This document shows, piece after piece, positions 45,321 to 57,721 of a stretch of 64,000 nt of DNA (within the stretch, counting starts at the first letter, position 1; every line of letters begins with the position of its first letter). The stretch comes from Dentipellis sp. KUC8613. Taxonomy: Eukaryota; Basidiomycota; Agaricomycetes; Russulales; Hericiaceae. Under the pieces are notes generated by a model. It was not told the DNA's origin. It saw only the letters and a program-made list of their open reading frames with translations, and made no database searches. A program made the position numbers and the translations under genes. The stretch lies in the NCBI GenBank assembly GCA_002286715.1, contig NSJX01000070.1, positions 51,039 to 115,038 on the forward strand, given 5' to 3'.

Positions 45321-48300
45321 ATGGCGTCCGCGGAAATACCCCTCAATGCTCTCGTCGAAGTGCCCGTTGGACGCGGCATCGTGCGCTTCTGCGGCACAAC
45401 GTCCTTCGCGCAGGGGAAGTGGGTTGGTATTGAACTATCAGAGCCGAAAGGGAAGAACGATGGCTCTGTACAGGGAGTACAGTACTTCACATGTCGGCCG
45501 AGTTTTGGTGTGTTCGTCCGACCTAGTCAGGTCAAGGTCGTGGCGATGGAACCTGCAACACCGGCACCCAACGTATGTCGCAATTTCTTTATTCAACTGA
45601 TACGTTTCACGGCTATATCTCGTTCAATATAGCGCACTGCACCGACGTCTTCGCGGCCAACGCTGGGACATCAGCGAACTGGCAGCACTGGCGTGGCCCG
45701 CGTCTCCTCACTCCGCGCAACTGCACCCCCTTCACCCCGTGCTTCGAGTCCCGCCAAGTCTGGGACATCCTCTGTCGCATCAGCCACGCCCCGCGTAACA
45801 TCCCGCTTCGCACCTCCATCGCCCACAAAACGCACTGCCGTCGCCCCGCCCCCCACCACGCTCGCCGCGCGCAAAGTCGCAGGCCACGGGCGGCGCTCGT
45901 CCGTGCAAGAAACGAACTTACAGCTCAATGCCTCCGTCGGGCCCGCACGCAAGCCGGAGCTCGATTCGCCTGTACTCGATGCTGTCCCTCAGGCTCGTGC
46001 GCTTCCATTCAAGACTCGCGTCTCCTCGCCTCCGCCGCCTCCACAGCTGCCAGGATCCTCCCTGCAGCAGGCCGCGTCGATACCCGCCCCGAAATCCTCT
46101 CCAATTGCTGCCATGACTGCCCAGCCGCGAACTTCATCTCCTCTTTCTGCGCCGTCCCCCTCTATTGATGCTGTAAGTCTGTATCATTAGCCAAGTTCGG
46201 TGCCGAGCTCACTGGCGTCCTGTAGGTTATCCAGGAGCGAGAAGAGCTGCAGGAGCTGCATGCAAAAATCCGCGTTCTGGAGGCAAAGCGGGCGGACGAT
46301 GCGCGCCATGTGCGCGAACTCGAAGCAAAGCTTTCCGATGCCGAGGCGTTTGTCTCGCTTCGCCCGAAGCTGCAGGCAAAGCTCACACAGCAGCAGACCG
46401 AGCTCATCGAGACGCGACGCGAGCTTGCAGATGCCAAGCAGCTTGCCGACCTCGCGGACAGCCGCATCGTCGACGCGCAGGAGCAGCTCGAGATGGCCAT
46501 GCTGGACAAGGAGGTCGCGGAAGAGCGCGCGGAGGCGGCGGAGGCGGAGGTGGACGAGCTGAAGGAGAAGCTTGCGGTGGTCGAGGTCGAGCTGGGCGTG
46601 ATGAAAGAGGGCGGAGGTGTGTACTTACGTGTTCATCTAGGTTGTTTGGTATTGAGGGTTTTCATGAGAAGGTGGAGAGGAAGGGGCGGGGGCCGATCCG
46701 CAAGTTACGTCGTCCATGGCGTATATTCAGCTGGAGAGGCAGAACTCACGACTGAAGGAGGCCCTCATTCGGTTCGTCCGGTCTTTCATTTCTAGCGAAT
46801 GTTGGGATGTCTAACGTTCATTTCAGTCTGCGCGAGATCACCCAGGAAACCGAACAGGAGCAGCGGCGTCGCATCGCTGATATGGAGAAAGACGTCATGA
46901 ATGTAGACGAGCTCCAAAGTCAGTCACTCCCAGACGCTGTAGATCACTCAACTGACAGGAAGTATAGCACAACTTGAGGAGACTCTCATTCAGCTGTCTA
47001 ATGCCGAGACCCAGGTGGACGAGCTCAAGGGCCAACTCGACGATGCACTTGGTGCCGAGGAGATGCTCATGCAGCTCACAGAGCGCAATCTTATGCTCGG
47101 CGAGGTGCGTCTATCCGCGATCGTCCTGAAAAGGACAGCCCTGAAAGCGATTTACAGAAAATCGAAGAAATGCGCATCACAATCGAAGATCTCGAGGCAC
47201 TCAAGGAACTCAATGATGAACTCGAAGAGAACCACGTCGAGACCGAAAAAGCCATGCAGGAGGAAATCGGTGGGGTGCCCTCACATCGCCTGATCCTGCA
47301 CTGCTGACCGTTTCACAGACGAGAAGGACATCCAGATGCGCGACCAGCAGCGCAAGATCGACAGCCTCGACGAGGCCTGCCAGGACTACGAGAACACGAT
47401 CAACCAGTTCCGAGAGCTCGTCCTCACGCTGCAGAGGTACGCACCCCCCGCGCCATCCCACCGTGCCGCTCTTGCCTGACTTGTCGCCCCACACATCTAG
47501 TGAACTTGATGCCCTGCGCACGCAGACCCAGACGGCGCAGAACGAGTCGGCGGCCGCGGCGTCACAGTCTGCTGCGGTGATGTCTATGAACTTGAAGTTG
47601 CAGTCTACGGCGTCGAAGAACCAGGCTAAGAATATTGATCTTGAAGTCAAGCGTATCGAAGCGAAGGAGGCCCGCGAGCTCCTCAGCATCGTCCAGGTAG
47701 GCTACATTCCTCCAACATCGATAGAGATGTTACTGATGAATTTCCACTTCGTCGCAGCCCTACCTTCCCCAGATCTATGTAGAGAGCGACAGCGCGGCGA
47801 CGCAGTGCTACCTCTTCTTCCAGCGCATGGGCCTCAAAGCCGATCTCATCAACATGGTCGTCGCGCAGATCCACGGGCTGCCCGAGGCCCTCAACGGCCC
47901 CGTCTCCGATACGCTCGTCGGCGTGTGCGACGTCAGTCCTTTTCTCCCATCTCGCCTTTCCACTGCGGATTATTGAGGGCATTTTGGTTTAGATGCGTGG
48001 CGCGATCGCGACGCTCTCGACCGTGTGCAAGCGCTTCGCCGCGATCCTGCGCAAGTGCGACGTCGAGTCGTTCCTCAACATCGGCCGGCTGTACCCCGAG
48101 ATCGCGCCGATGGAGAAGCGGATCGACATGCACATCGAGCTGCTCAGGCGCGAGGAGTTCCGCGAGATGGAGTGCGTCACGGATATCAACAAGTGCGTGT
48201 CTCCGCTTCTCCCATCGTTCGTCGATTACCAGGCATGTCGCTGATCATGGCGTTGCGCAGGATTCAGGCGCAGTTCGATCACCTTGCTGAGACGTACTTC

Positions 48301-50122
48301 GAGGGCTTCGAGTATGATCTTGGGGAGCGCGAGCTGGGCTTCGTGCTTGCGTTCGATCATGATTTGGATATCTATGCCTCGTCTCTGGGTCTCACTAAGA
48401 CTGCTGTGGAGACGATACTTGCTGATGACGGTGAGACTGTCATTCTGCGAAACCATTGCGTGCATCTGACTCACTGTATCAGACGTCATCCGCGAGGTCG
48501 GCGAGATCGATGTGCAGAAAGAGTTCTTTGAGCCTATCCAGAAGTCTTTGGATCTGTCGAAGAGCGCGAAGATTACTTCTAAGTATGTCGTCTACTTGTC
48601 TGCCATTGTGCATTGCTAAATGTGACCGCAGGAAATTGACGAAGAGGCTCGAAGACCTTACAGAGAACTCCTCGGCTCTCAAGGCGCACCTCGCACCCCA
48701 GCTCAAGGGCCTCAGCAACTTCGTGTCAGAGCTTGTGAACTTCGGTATTCAAGTAAGCTCAGTCTGAATGACGCCCCGACTATTACTCAACAATGCTGCT
48801 TACAGCTCGCCCAACAAATCATGCCCCACATCTCCGAAGTGCGCAGCTCGCGGACGCCGTTCCAGATGTCAAAGGTGCTGTCGTTTGTCAACAACGTCGC
48901 GTCGTCGACCGTGGGCAAGAGCCGGAAAGAAGCACCCTCGTCGTGGGCTGCGCTCAATGACGCGATCTCGCAGGTCATCTCGGAGGCGAACGCGTTGCTT
49001 CCTGTGACTATGGAGTCCGAGAACGTCGTGCACAGTAAGTCCATGACGTCCCTATACGTCAACGCACCTCACGTCCCTTGTGCGCAGTCACCGGCACCGC
49101 GCCGTGGGTGCTCCGCGTCGAGGAGATCAAGGCGAATCTGGCGATCAACGTCGAGGCGGAGCGCAAGGTCGCGCAGCTGAACGAGGAGATGCAGGGCCTG
49201 ATGCGCACACTCAAGACGAAGGACCAGAACATCCAGGAGGCGGGCGTCAAGATCGAGCTGATGGAGCGCCGGATGGAGACGGTCAAGAAACAGGCGGACG
49301 CGATCACCGATCTCGAGAGCGAGCTGTCCAAGGCACGCAAGCAGGAGCGCGCGTACGAGGAGGCGATGGAGCAGCTCCAGACGGACCTTGATGCGCTCGA
49401 GCAGGAGAACACGAAGCTCAAGGCGGCGACGGTCGACCCGGAGCGGAAACGTAAGTGGACACGCAGTGTCACTGCGAGACGGCGTTCACTAACGACGGAG
49501 CGGGCCCTGCAGCCACCGGAAATGCCAACGCGGAGTCTGAGAACATCGCGGTTGAGGGCAGCCTCGAGACGTCGCATCTGCTCGAACAGGTGCGTTCCGT
49601 CACGATATGTCCATTTAGCACCGGCCCGCGGCTGATCTGCGACCGCATCACCAGCTCGAGGCGTTCCGCGGGGCCGTGCGCTTCCTGCGGATGGAAAACT
49701 CGTACCTCAAGGGCCAAGATCTGCTCAAGGAGCTGCAGGCGCTGCCGCCGCTGCCCGCGCCGGCCCCGCGGGAGCCCACGCCGCCGCTCGACCCGTCGGG
49801 GCTGTCCGACACGGACGACTCGGACTCGGACCTGGAGCCCGCGCCGCCCACGACGCTGCGCGCGCTCGCGACGGAGCGCAAGGCGCTATACCGGGACGTG
49901 ATCCGGTTCTCGTCGAGCCCGCGCATCGTCGACCTGTCCGCGATGAACGCGAAGGCGAAGGCGACGGGCGAGGAGGGCGCGCCCGGGCGCCACCAGTGGG
50001 TGCCGAAGCGCAAGATGCCTGCGTACCAGGTGTGGGAGCGCAAGCGGGAGGCGGAGCGGCTGAGCAAGCGGGTGCAGGGCCTGCTGGAACGGACTAGTGC
50101 TATTTCTGCGCGCTTGGGATGA
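45321..50122 (+). CDS. Dynactin subunit p150Glued
   Basis: The largest dynactin subunit; it links cytoplasmic dynein to microtubules and cargo. The N-terminus is a CAP-Gly domain: VEVPVGRGIVRFCGTTSFAQ, then GKWVGIELSEPKGKNDGSVQ, with a GKNDGS-type motif. A Ser/Pro/Arg basic linker (about residues 85-240) follows. Long coiled coils come next (VIQEREELQELHAKIRVLEA, and QRKIDSLDEACQDYENTINQ). The dynactin (PF12455-like) region reads YLFFQRMGLKADLINMVVAQ, then RGAIATLSTVCKRFAAILRK and FLNIGRLYPEIAPMEKRIDM. A second coiled coil lies at about 49090-49450. The end is basic and helical (RLSKRVQGLLERTSAISARL), with its stop at 50120-50122. Many introns; about 1300 aa. The C2H2 gene follows 306 bp downstream on the same strand. 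Confidence 0.95.
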
Positions 50123-50428
50123 GCGATATATGGCCTGCATACCCTACGTTCATATAATGTCTAGACTCTATACCCTATGATGATTGCATGTTGCCTTGTT
50201 ACTGGTGCCGAGGTGTGCCGGGCGGAGCTTGAAGCGGGCGTGGGAAGTGGGAGAAGGAAGTGGCGGGTCGAAACTCTGAATCGACGCCACCGCTCTGCCA
50301 CTTTTCTGCCACCGTCCCGCCACCGCTCCTCGTCCAGCCACAGCTGCAGCTTCCTGCGTCCCGCACGTCGCGAAGCAAGCTCAGAGCGCCAGTCGCGCTG
50401 TGCGTCTCTGCCAGTGTAATAGAACATC

Positions 50429-52285
50429 ATGGTCCGCGCTCATGTTAAGCAGACGGTGAGCTGGCGTGTGCTCCTACTGCGTGTCTGCACGCACCTCTGT
50501 GCATCGCGATGTTAATTGTTAATTGCTGCCAATCGCGCGTATGACCTCACGCGTCATGGCAGCCGGAGGAGAAGAAGGAGACACAGAAGAAGAAGACGAC
50601 CACGCCCAAGAAGAAAGTAGAGACGGGCGTGTGGCCGTGCAAGATAGACGGCTGCAACAAGGAGTTCGCCCGCGAGGCTGATCTCAAGAGACACCAGAGG
50701 ACGACCAAGCTGCATTCGTTGCCTGGTTTGTACGTGCATGTCGCAATATTCTGCCTACCCTCTCCAGAGCTCACGTTTGCCGTCCTGGTGCTTCAGCGCA
50801 TGTCCCCAATGCGAGGCGACGTTCACCAGAGTATGTATCCCCGCCTTTACCCCTGCACGTGACTACTGACATCCATGTAGACAGATGCGCTCCGCCGTCA
50901 CCAGAAGTCCAGGTAGACTTCCATGCCATCACATCTTGTATCTCGCATCATACTCAACAATATTCTTCGTCGCAGACATAATGGCGTCATCATTGAGCCC
51001 GACCAGGATAAAGGCAAGGGTCCGCAAGGACCTGGTGGAGAGCAGATCTCAGCAGGCAGCTCCAAGTCGCGCAGTCGCAGCGGTACCCCAGGATCCAAGA
51101 GCAAGGGACAAGGCGACCCAAACTCAACGCCATCGAACGCACTAGCCCAGCCCGGAGCCGCCGGGCCAGGGCCAGCCGCTCACCCGGGATACTACCGCCA
51201 ACACGGTATGAACACTGGTTCGTATGCTGCAGCAGGATGGACACAGGTGTTTACTAATCCTCAGATTTTCTGGTGTTCGTGCCGCCACGCACACCTCAAG
51301 GTATTATCATGGACCCCAACTATCAGGCGATGGGCATCCCCACATCCGCCGCGCGCATGCATCAACCGCCCCCAAATTGGCCTCCCCCACCGCCATGGGC
51401 GCCCGATGGACAGCCCATTGGATATCCGCCCATGCCTGGCGCGCCCCCAGGTTATTTCCCTTACTACCGCCCAGGCATGCTGCCACCACATATGACCCCC
51501 GAGATGGTTGCACAACACATCGCGAACGGGGGACCGCCGCCGCCGCCGCCAGGAGGCGCACCTCAGCCAGGACAGCCAGCGCCGCAGGGCGTCGTCGACC
51601 CTCAGCTCGCGCAGCAATCTGCAGAACAGCAACCGGACGGCGATACCGAGATGAAGGACGGTGCAGCCCCGGCTGAAGGCTCGAACGCCCCCGCGAAGAG
51701 TGCCGAGACGCACCCGTCTACGCCAGTCATCGACCCCTCGCTGGACAACGGCGGCCGGGAAGGGCTGCAATCTACCGAAGCAAATAACGGGCATGTGAGC
51801 CTCGAGATCACTGCGCAGGCGATGGAAGCCGTGCTCCTCGCTGCGCGGCAACATCTTCAGGACCACATCGCCGCAGCGAAGGCAGGTCGCAAGCTCGAGA
51901 ATGCCATTGCGACAGGGGTGCTTGGTGGAGAGCCGCCCGAGGGAGAGCAGAAGACGCTCGGTTCCCCATCTGCTGCTGCAGGAAGCAGCAACAGCGAGGG
52001 CGAGGTGGAGGCCGCGGTGAACGCGGAGGGTGGGAGTGGCGAGGACAAGACTGCAGCGAACGAGCAGACTGAATCGCAGCCGCCCCCGGAGAGGGTGGAG
52101 GAGCAGCCGCAAGGCCGCGCTGCTGAGCCCGAGCAAATGCTCACTGAGGACGGCGAGCCGATGCTGAACCCGGCTGAGCTCTTGACACAGGTGGGTCCGG
52201 ATTTGTGCATTGGGTTGCCATATCAGCACGGGCGGGGCTGACAAGCACTTATCAGGAGTCGCTCGCGTCACCGCCGCCGTCATGA
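50429..52285 (+). CDS. C2H2 zinc-finger protein with Pro-rich C-terminus
   Basis: A putative DNA-binding regulator. Exon 1 gives MVRAHVKQT. Exon 2 gives a basic Lys/Thr stretch (ETQKKKTTTPKKKVETG), then finger 1 WPCKIDGCNKEFAREADLKR with its His pair H...H, and finger 2 CPQCEATFTRTDALRRHQKS plus RH, split over two introns. Next come a Gly/Ser/Gln-rich linker, then a Pro-rich block (HQPPPNWPPPPPWAPDGQPI). An acidic Gln/Glu tail has one predicted helix (EITAQAMEAVLLAARQHLQD). The last exon after LLTQ is ESLASPPPS, stop 52283-52285. About 470 aa. The two tandem fingers in the N-terminal quarter resemble many fungal regulators of unknown target. Confidence 0.82.
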
Positions 52286-52699
52286 CATGCCTGACAACCC
52301 TCCTTGCACTGCGGCTGCCATTTATTATTTATTTTTCGTGTCCCGTCGATAGCTTTGCCATGTTTTCCGCTCATACGTATACTGTTACTGTACTCTATCA
52401 CCTACTCACTAGTATCGTCAATGCCACCCCCCGGATTTGTTAACGTTGGAGCCTCTTTCGGACTTTCCCTCTGCCTCCGTCGACGTCGCTTTTTGCTTCT
52501 TGCAGATGGCAATCACAGCCGTATGGTATCGAATGTGTCATTTGTTGATTGATAGAGTACAAGCTGGGGAGAGCTTCGTAATGCGTAGGAAGATGCGCTA
52601 TTCATACATGTGTCTAATCGCGACGCTGTTGAGAGCGAGAGATAGAGGATACATCAAGCGGACAGGGAGCCATGAATCAGGGGAGGTAAGCACTCGGGC
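52286..52699. other. Convergent intergenic, no gene seen
   Basis: 3' flanks of the zinc-finger and adenosine kinase genes. Confidence 0.5.
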
Positions 52700-53981
52700 T
52701 TAGAGGACATCGACCTTCGGCCACTTGTACTGCGGGCCGACCTGCGTACCATAACATCAATCAGCTAAACATACGAGGGAGTAGGGATTAGGGATACGCA
52801 CGAGCTGCACACACATCGCGCCCATCTTGTGGCCGGCGGCGACCTGCTCGGCGAGCGTCTTGCCCGCGACGAGCGCGCCCATGAACCCGCCGGCAAACGC
52901 GTCGCCCGCGCCGTTCGTGTCGACGATCTGGTCGCTCGCGAGCGCGTGGACCGCGAACACCTGCGGCTCCGCGCCCGCGCCGGGCACGACGACGGTCGAG
53001 TCCGCGCCCTGCGTGATGACGACCGTGCGCGGGCGCGCGGCGTTCGACTTGGGCAGCGCCGCGAGCGCGGCGGCGATCGTCGGGATCGACGCGTCTGCGG
53101 GGAGCCCTGCGGCGGACGCCCACGCGGCCGCCTCGGACTCGTTCCCGAAGATGATGTCCGTGTGCGGGATGATCGCCTCGAGCTGGACCTTGAAGAACTG
53201 CGGGATGAACGGCGCAGAGAGGTTCAAAGCGAAGATCTGCATCGCACCGGCGGTCAGGTCAGCAAGTGCTTAGTCGAAGGGGAAGGAGGGCAGGCAGGCA
53301 GACCTTGGACGCCTCAGATGCCTTCTTGGCGACCTCGACGGCCGAGTCGACGCCGTGCGTGAGGAAGTAGCCCTCGACATAGTAGAACTTGGCCGCATCG
53401 ACGAGGCGCGCGACGGCGGGCGTCGCGAGGTGCGCCTGCTCGAACTTCTCCGCCGCGCGCAGGTCCGTGACGAGCGAGCGGTCGTGGCCCGTGATCACGA
53501 CCGCGCAGGCGCCCGTCTTCTCGCCCTTCTTCACGAGGTACGCCTCCGCGAGCCCCTCGCGCCGGTTCGCCGCCTTGAGCTGCTCCGCGAGGTCGTCGTC
53601 CCCGACGCAGCCCGTGAAGACGACCGAGTTCGGTGGGAGTACGTACTGGGAGTGGGAGCGGTGGGTCAGTGGGAGGAGGCTGCGCGGTGGAGTGCGGGCG
53701 TACCGCTGCGCCCCTAGCGGCGTTCTGCGAGGCGCCGCCCGCGACGTAGACGACCTTGTGCTCGCGCACGATCTCCTCGTACCTGCCACCATCCTAGCGT
53801 CAGCATCGATACTAGCCCCGCACATGAGAAGGCGCACGCACAGAGGGCGGTGCTTGTCCTCCGCGAGGATGGCGTCGTTCGCCTTGAGATCGTATTTTTT
53901 GAGGAGCGCCTCGCCGTTCGTCACCTGGATGTCGAGCAGCGGGTTGCCGATGCAGAACAGGGGGTACGTCTGCGATGCCAT
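52700..53981 (-). CDS. ado1: Adenosine kinase (PfkB family)
   Basis: Phosphorylates adenosine to AMP, removing the adenosine released by the methyl cycle. It starts MASQTYPLFCIGNPLLDIQV, the ADK N-terminal signature. Further exons give KYDLKANDAILAEDKH, VVYVAGGASQNAARGAA (substrate-binding GG motif), NSVVFTGCVGDDDLAEQLKA, and SDQIVDTNGAGDAFAGGFMG. The last is the PfkB signature with the catalytic Asp in GAGD. The final exon reads VGPQYKWPKVDVL with the stop at 52702-52700. About 345 aa in roughly six exons; all key residues present. It runs convergently with the zinc-finger gene. Strong codon bias suggests high expression. Confidence 0.95.
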
Positions 53982-54470
53982 TATTTTTGCGGTCGTGGGC
54001 GGGCAAGGAGTGGGTGTGGGAGGTGGAGGAGTGAAGGAAGGGAAATACTAATCTGATGGTGCGAAGTGGACTGAGCGGCTGCGATGATTTCCACGGTCCG
54101 CGAGGGCTTCTACAGCGCCTGCCTTATTCGGTCTCCCGCAGGCCCAGCGACCGACGTCCGAGTAGCCTATGCTGGCGCGAAATATGTCTGCAGTCCGAGC
54201 ATACTAGCGAATAAAAATACGAGGTGTATGACCAGTCCAGGTATAGTCCATAGAATGCTCGGCGTCTGCAAGAAGCAATCGCAGTCACAAACTTTGGCCA
54301 GCTGCCATATATACTCGAGGTGACACGCTCCTTGCCCTGATGATTCCGAAAGGGCATGACATTAAGAGGTGTATAGAAGGAAAACAATACAACATAGAAA
54401 TGAATAAATGAAAAGCAAGGTCGATGAGAACTCCACAAAAAATGACCTGCATCGTCAATGGCTCAGTAAG
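53982..54470. other. Intergenic, no gene seen
   Basis: Adenosine kinase promoter and the 3' flank of the next minus-strand gene. Confidence 0.5.
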
Positions 54471-55982
54471 CTAGATGATGCGGACTTCATGCAAGGTAAA
54501 AGCCAAAGGCACCTGCGTGACGTCGGCCGTCCTGTCAACAAGAACCGCAACATGCGTGCCATCGTCCAAGATTCCAAGGAAAGAGGCGCCGAACACGGCA
54601 GGATCGAGCCTGCACCCTTCGAACATGATGTCGTTGTCGACAGACTCGTGAGGTAGCACGGACAGGAGACGCACGTTGCGTCCCTTGACTGGCATGATGA
54701 TCTCGTTCAATGGATCTGTAGACAGCCGTGCCGTGCGAGGGTAGAGCGATGCCAATCCGAGCCGCGATTCCTCGTTCGGCTTTCTTGCGATGTCAGGATC
54801 TTCGAGACTCAGGAGACGTCCGAGGGCGGTGATACCAGGTGTAGATGGCGATCTGGCGAAGTTGTCTGGTAGAAAGGGAAGAGCTGGCGTGTGCGCGATC
54901 TTTCCACCAGCGTTCAAGTCAATCTTCACGATAACGACATGTGATCCCGAGAACAAGATTCCATAGACCATGCGCAGCGGTAGATTTATCCTCTTGACCT
55001 CGCGCACGAGGTGAACCGCCGCAGCATGCAGGTTGGCGCCGTCATCAAGATGCGTCCACAGTATCAGGTAGACGTTGCGTCGCAGAGGGCTGACCTGCAG
55101 GAGATCAGCAAGGTCATACGAATACTCTGGGTTCGATGGAGGCAGATGGTACCGTGGATAAGGCCCCGTCACGGAGACCAGCATCGTCATCAGGATCGAG
55201 CCCGTATACATGGGAAGCTGGTCGCGGCTCGGCACTTTGGGTAGTTCACGCAGAGCACGAGCGTTCTCAGGAGACAGTAGCAAATGGCTGACTAGCACCT
55301 CGAGCAGGCGGACGCGCACGCTTTCTTGCGGGGAATGTGGCTCCTCCACGCCGAGCAGCTCGTGAATGGGAAGGAGTGGGCCACCGTTGCACAGATGGTC
55401 GTACTCCCAGAGCAGCCTTCCGTCTACCTGCGGAGGGTCGGTCTTCCATTCATACCAGTGCTTCCGCGGGACAGCCAGTTTCGGGGCGATATGGCCATAC
55501 GAGTGGCGCCCGATGTTGGAGAGAATGGGGCCGGGGGGCATGTCGTCAAGCCGAAAGACGGGAGTATTGTCGATAGAGAAGGTAAGCCAGTCAAGATCGA
55601 TCTCAAAGATGTGCACCGGACTACAAGAGCGTTTGCATCTGCGCTCGGGCTCCTTAGAGATCCAGAAGCCGTCGATCGGCACGTCCAAGTAGTCAGCACC
55701 ACCAGCTTGAGCAATAGCCTTCTTGTGCATATCGAGCTTCTGGTCGAGTGCCATAGATCGGACCTGTAACCAGAGCGAAAAGCACTCGCTTGCTCTTGAT
55801 GTGCTAGGGAATTTCATTAGCGCTGAGAGGTCAAGCTCGATGGACGAGGGTTTGGGCTCGGAAGGATCACGCCGGTCGCAGATAAAATATAGGTCGCGGT
55901 AATGGTAGATGTGGAACGCCGGGATATGGACTAATTGGTTTCCTGTGAATGGTGACGTGAGCGAAGGCATGGCGCTAGACAA
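54471..55982 (-). CDS. Single-exon 503-aa protein of unknown function
   Basis: One uninterrupted frame, MSSAMPSLTSPFTGNQLVHI at the start and AFTLHEVRII at the end. Composition is that of a folded globular protein without signal peptide or membrane segments. Features include a hydrophobic-acidic core (EIDLDWLTFSIDNTPVFRLD), KHWYEWKTDPPQVDGRLLWE, a helical middle (LLEVLVSHLLLSPENARALR) and strand-rich blocks (MVYGILFSGSHVVIVKIDLN). I recognise no domain. Lack of introns is unusual beside its neighbours and fits lineage-specific basidiomycete families that sit near F-box genes. It is presumed real from its length, codon use and conserved-looking hydrophobic pattern. Confidence 0.7.
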   Translation of the reverse strand: MSSAMPSLTSPFTGNQLVHIPAFHIYHYRDLYFICDRRDPSEPKPSSIELDLSALMKFPSTSRASECFSLWLQVRSMALDQKLDMHKKAIAQAGGADYLDVPIDGFWISKEPERRCKRSCSPVHIFEIDLDWLTFSIDNTPVFRLDDMPPGPILSNIGRHSYGHIAPKLAVPRKHWYEWKTDPPQVDGRLLWEYDHLCNGGPLLPIHELLGVEEPHSPQESVRVRLLEVLVSHLLLSPENARALRELPKVPSRDQLPMYTGSILMTMLVSVTGPYPRYHLPPSNPEYSYDLADLLQVSPLRRNVYLILWTHLDDGANLHAAAVHLVREVKRINLPLRMVYGILFSGSHVVIVKIDLNAGGKIAHTPALPFLPDNFARSPSTPGITALGRLLSLEDPDIARKPNEESRLGLASLYPRTARLSTDPLNEIIMPVKGRNVRLLSVLPHESVDNDIMFEGCRLDPAVFGASFLGILDDGTHVAVLVDRTADVTQVPLAFTLHEVRII

Positions 55983-57721
55983 TAGGAAAAATTAGGCGGA
56001 TAGTCTGTAGTGATGCAGCCTTTTGTATTTTTTACCCTATCTACCTGTGCGTTGTAGCGCCTTTATGTCGAAACAGAAACCACTTGAACTGCACGTCACG
56101 GACCACGGTGTGGCCAGAAAGATGGTAACGTGGCTCAGTAGAGTACGGAGGATAGCTATGACCCTTTGAAGATGGTGCTTTTTTCCACAAGAAGTGGCCT
56201 ATAACGAAACAATGCCTGGTTACCATACGTTTCGAAGACTACTAAAGATAGAGCGTCGGGCACAAGAGACTACGTACACGAATGAAAGGTCCTTTCGCGT
56301 TTGTGGCGACGAGCCTCCATCCTATCGCCAGTTGCTTCCTTTTCCCTGTTGCTAGCTACCATCGCAGGTCCAGACCTCGAGCAGACAAAGCATTATATGG
56401 CGGTGACGAGCCACAGAAGGTTTGGAGGATTTGAAGTGGCCGTCCAGGTTCAAGGGACTCGCGGCAAACGCCGGAGGGCGCGTTTCTTCAAGACGCGTCA
56501 CGACCGTGTCGCGTCCTCCAACTCGTACTTTTCACCAGCTTTCATCCGACCGTATATTGCCATACGGAACGCTCGGAGAGAAAGCTGTTTAGGGTCTTTG
56601 ATGTGAGTTCTCATCCGTGGTTCACGAAGATGAGCAGATTTGATCTCAGAAGCATGTATGCGCACGCAGTAAAGCTGACGAGGGAAGTCGCAGGTTTATC
56701 ATGCGCAGCCCTGACAATACATCTATTCATGGCGCATCTATGTAAGGCGGGCTTTGTGTCGGTATTGAACCCGGCCTTTATTCTGAAAGCTGTAAGGAAA
56801 TGGCCAATTTCTATCCTTTCGCATTCGCCACGGCACCCATTTTCCGTCCCCCTGCGAAACAAGTCTGCGCAAGTATAGCCATAATTCTATGCCTTTGCTA
56901 TCGCATCTGCGGAGAGTCTTGGCTCGGATCGGATCTACTCGACTTTCATTGACTGGGCTGACTCTTCCGATTTTCGCCCGTTATCATCGCCGCGAGTCGT
57001 ATCTGACAATATGCGTACAGGCTTGTCTGTACGAAGGTCCAGCTTCCCACCAAGAAAGAAAATAATCTCAGCCCAAAGACTCTGATTGCTCGACACAGGA
57101 TACATGGAATGTCTCGAGAAGACTTCGCGCAAGACACAAATGTAAAGTACGTTTCTGTGCCAATCCGGGCCCTTCCGTAACCACAGGCCCCAGCCCTCCA
57201 GTTCCGCTTGGAACAGGAATCTGCATTCTTGCTTGCGCGGTAAAATTTCTTGTGCCAAAGACACCCGTACGTCATATGCACGACGCCAGCGCTTGCCATG
57301 GAACTTGACGTCGGAAGCCATCAAGTTCATGTCTGGCTGGTCGGCGCTTCAGCATATAGCGGCGAGAATGCAGGGCGTTTATCGCAGGCGAATGCATGTC
57401 GACTCTAGTGCTGCATGTTGACGTGATGTCGACTGGGATCTATGTAATTGAGCAGCGGTCAAGTTCACGCGGTGTTACACCCACCATATCTTCCAACAGA
57501 CTCACTTGCTGATCGCCCCCTCCCTTTTCGAAGGCAACTAGGGAAGAGCAAGATCTTGCCCAGTCAGCAGATTTGGAAGGCCCTAACCCCACTGCAGGCC
57601 TCCGCAAGGCAAGGCCGTCTGAGGACCCTCTATATATGGCGCTTTAGCGCCCCAACACTCCGTAAACTTCTCGCAGTCTGCTTCCCATCACTGTCTGCCT
57701 TACCTTCTGGCAGGCCTCACG
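55983..57721. other. Intergenic 1.7 kb, no confident gene
   Basis: The longest ORF (57330-56935, minus, 131 codons, starting MNLMASDVKFHGKRWRRAYD) is lower in GC than real genes here and has no recognisable domain. The right end is the promoter of the APH-like gene and contains tatatat at 57631-57637. Confidence 0.4.

Noticed and set aside
56935..57330. 131-codon minus-strand ORF
   Set aside because: Lower GC and codon use unlike the neighbouring genes; no motif.
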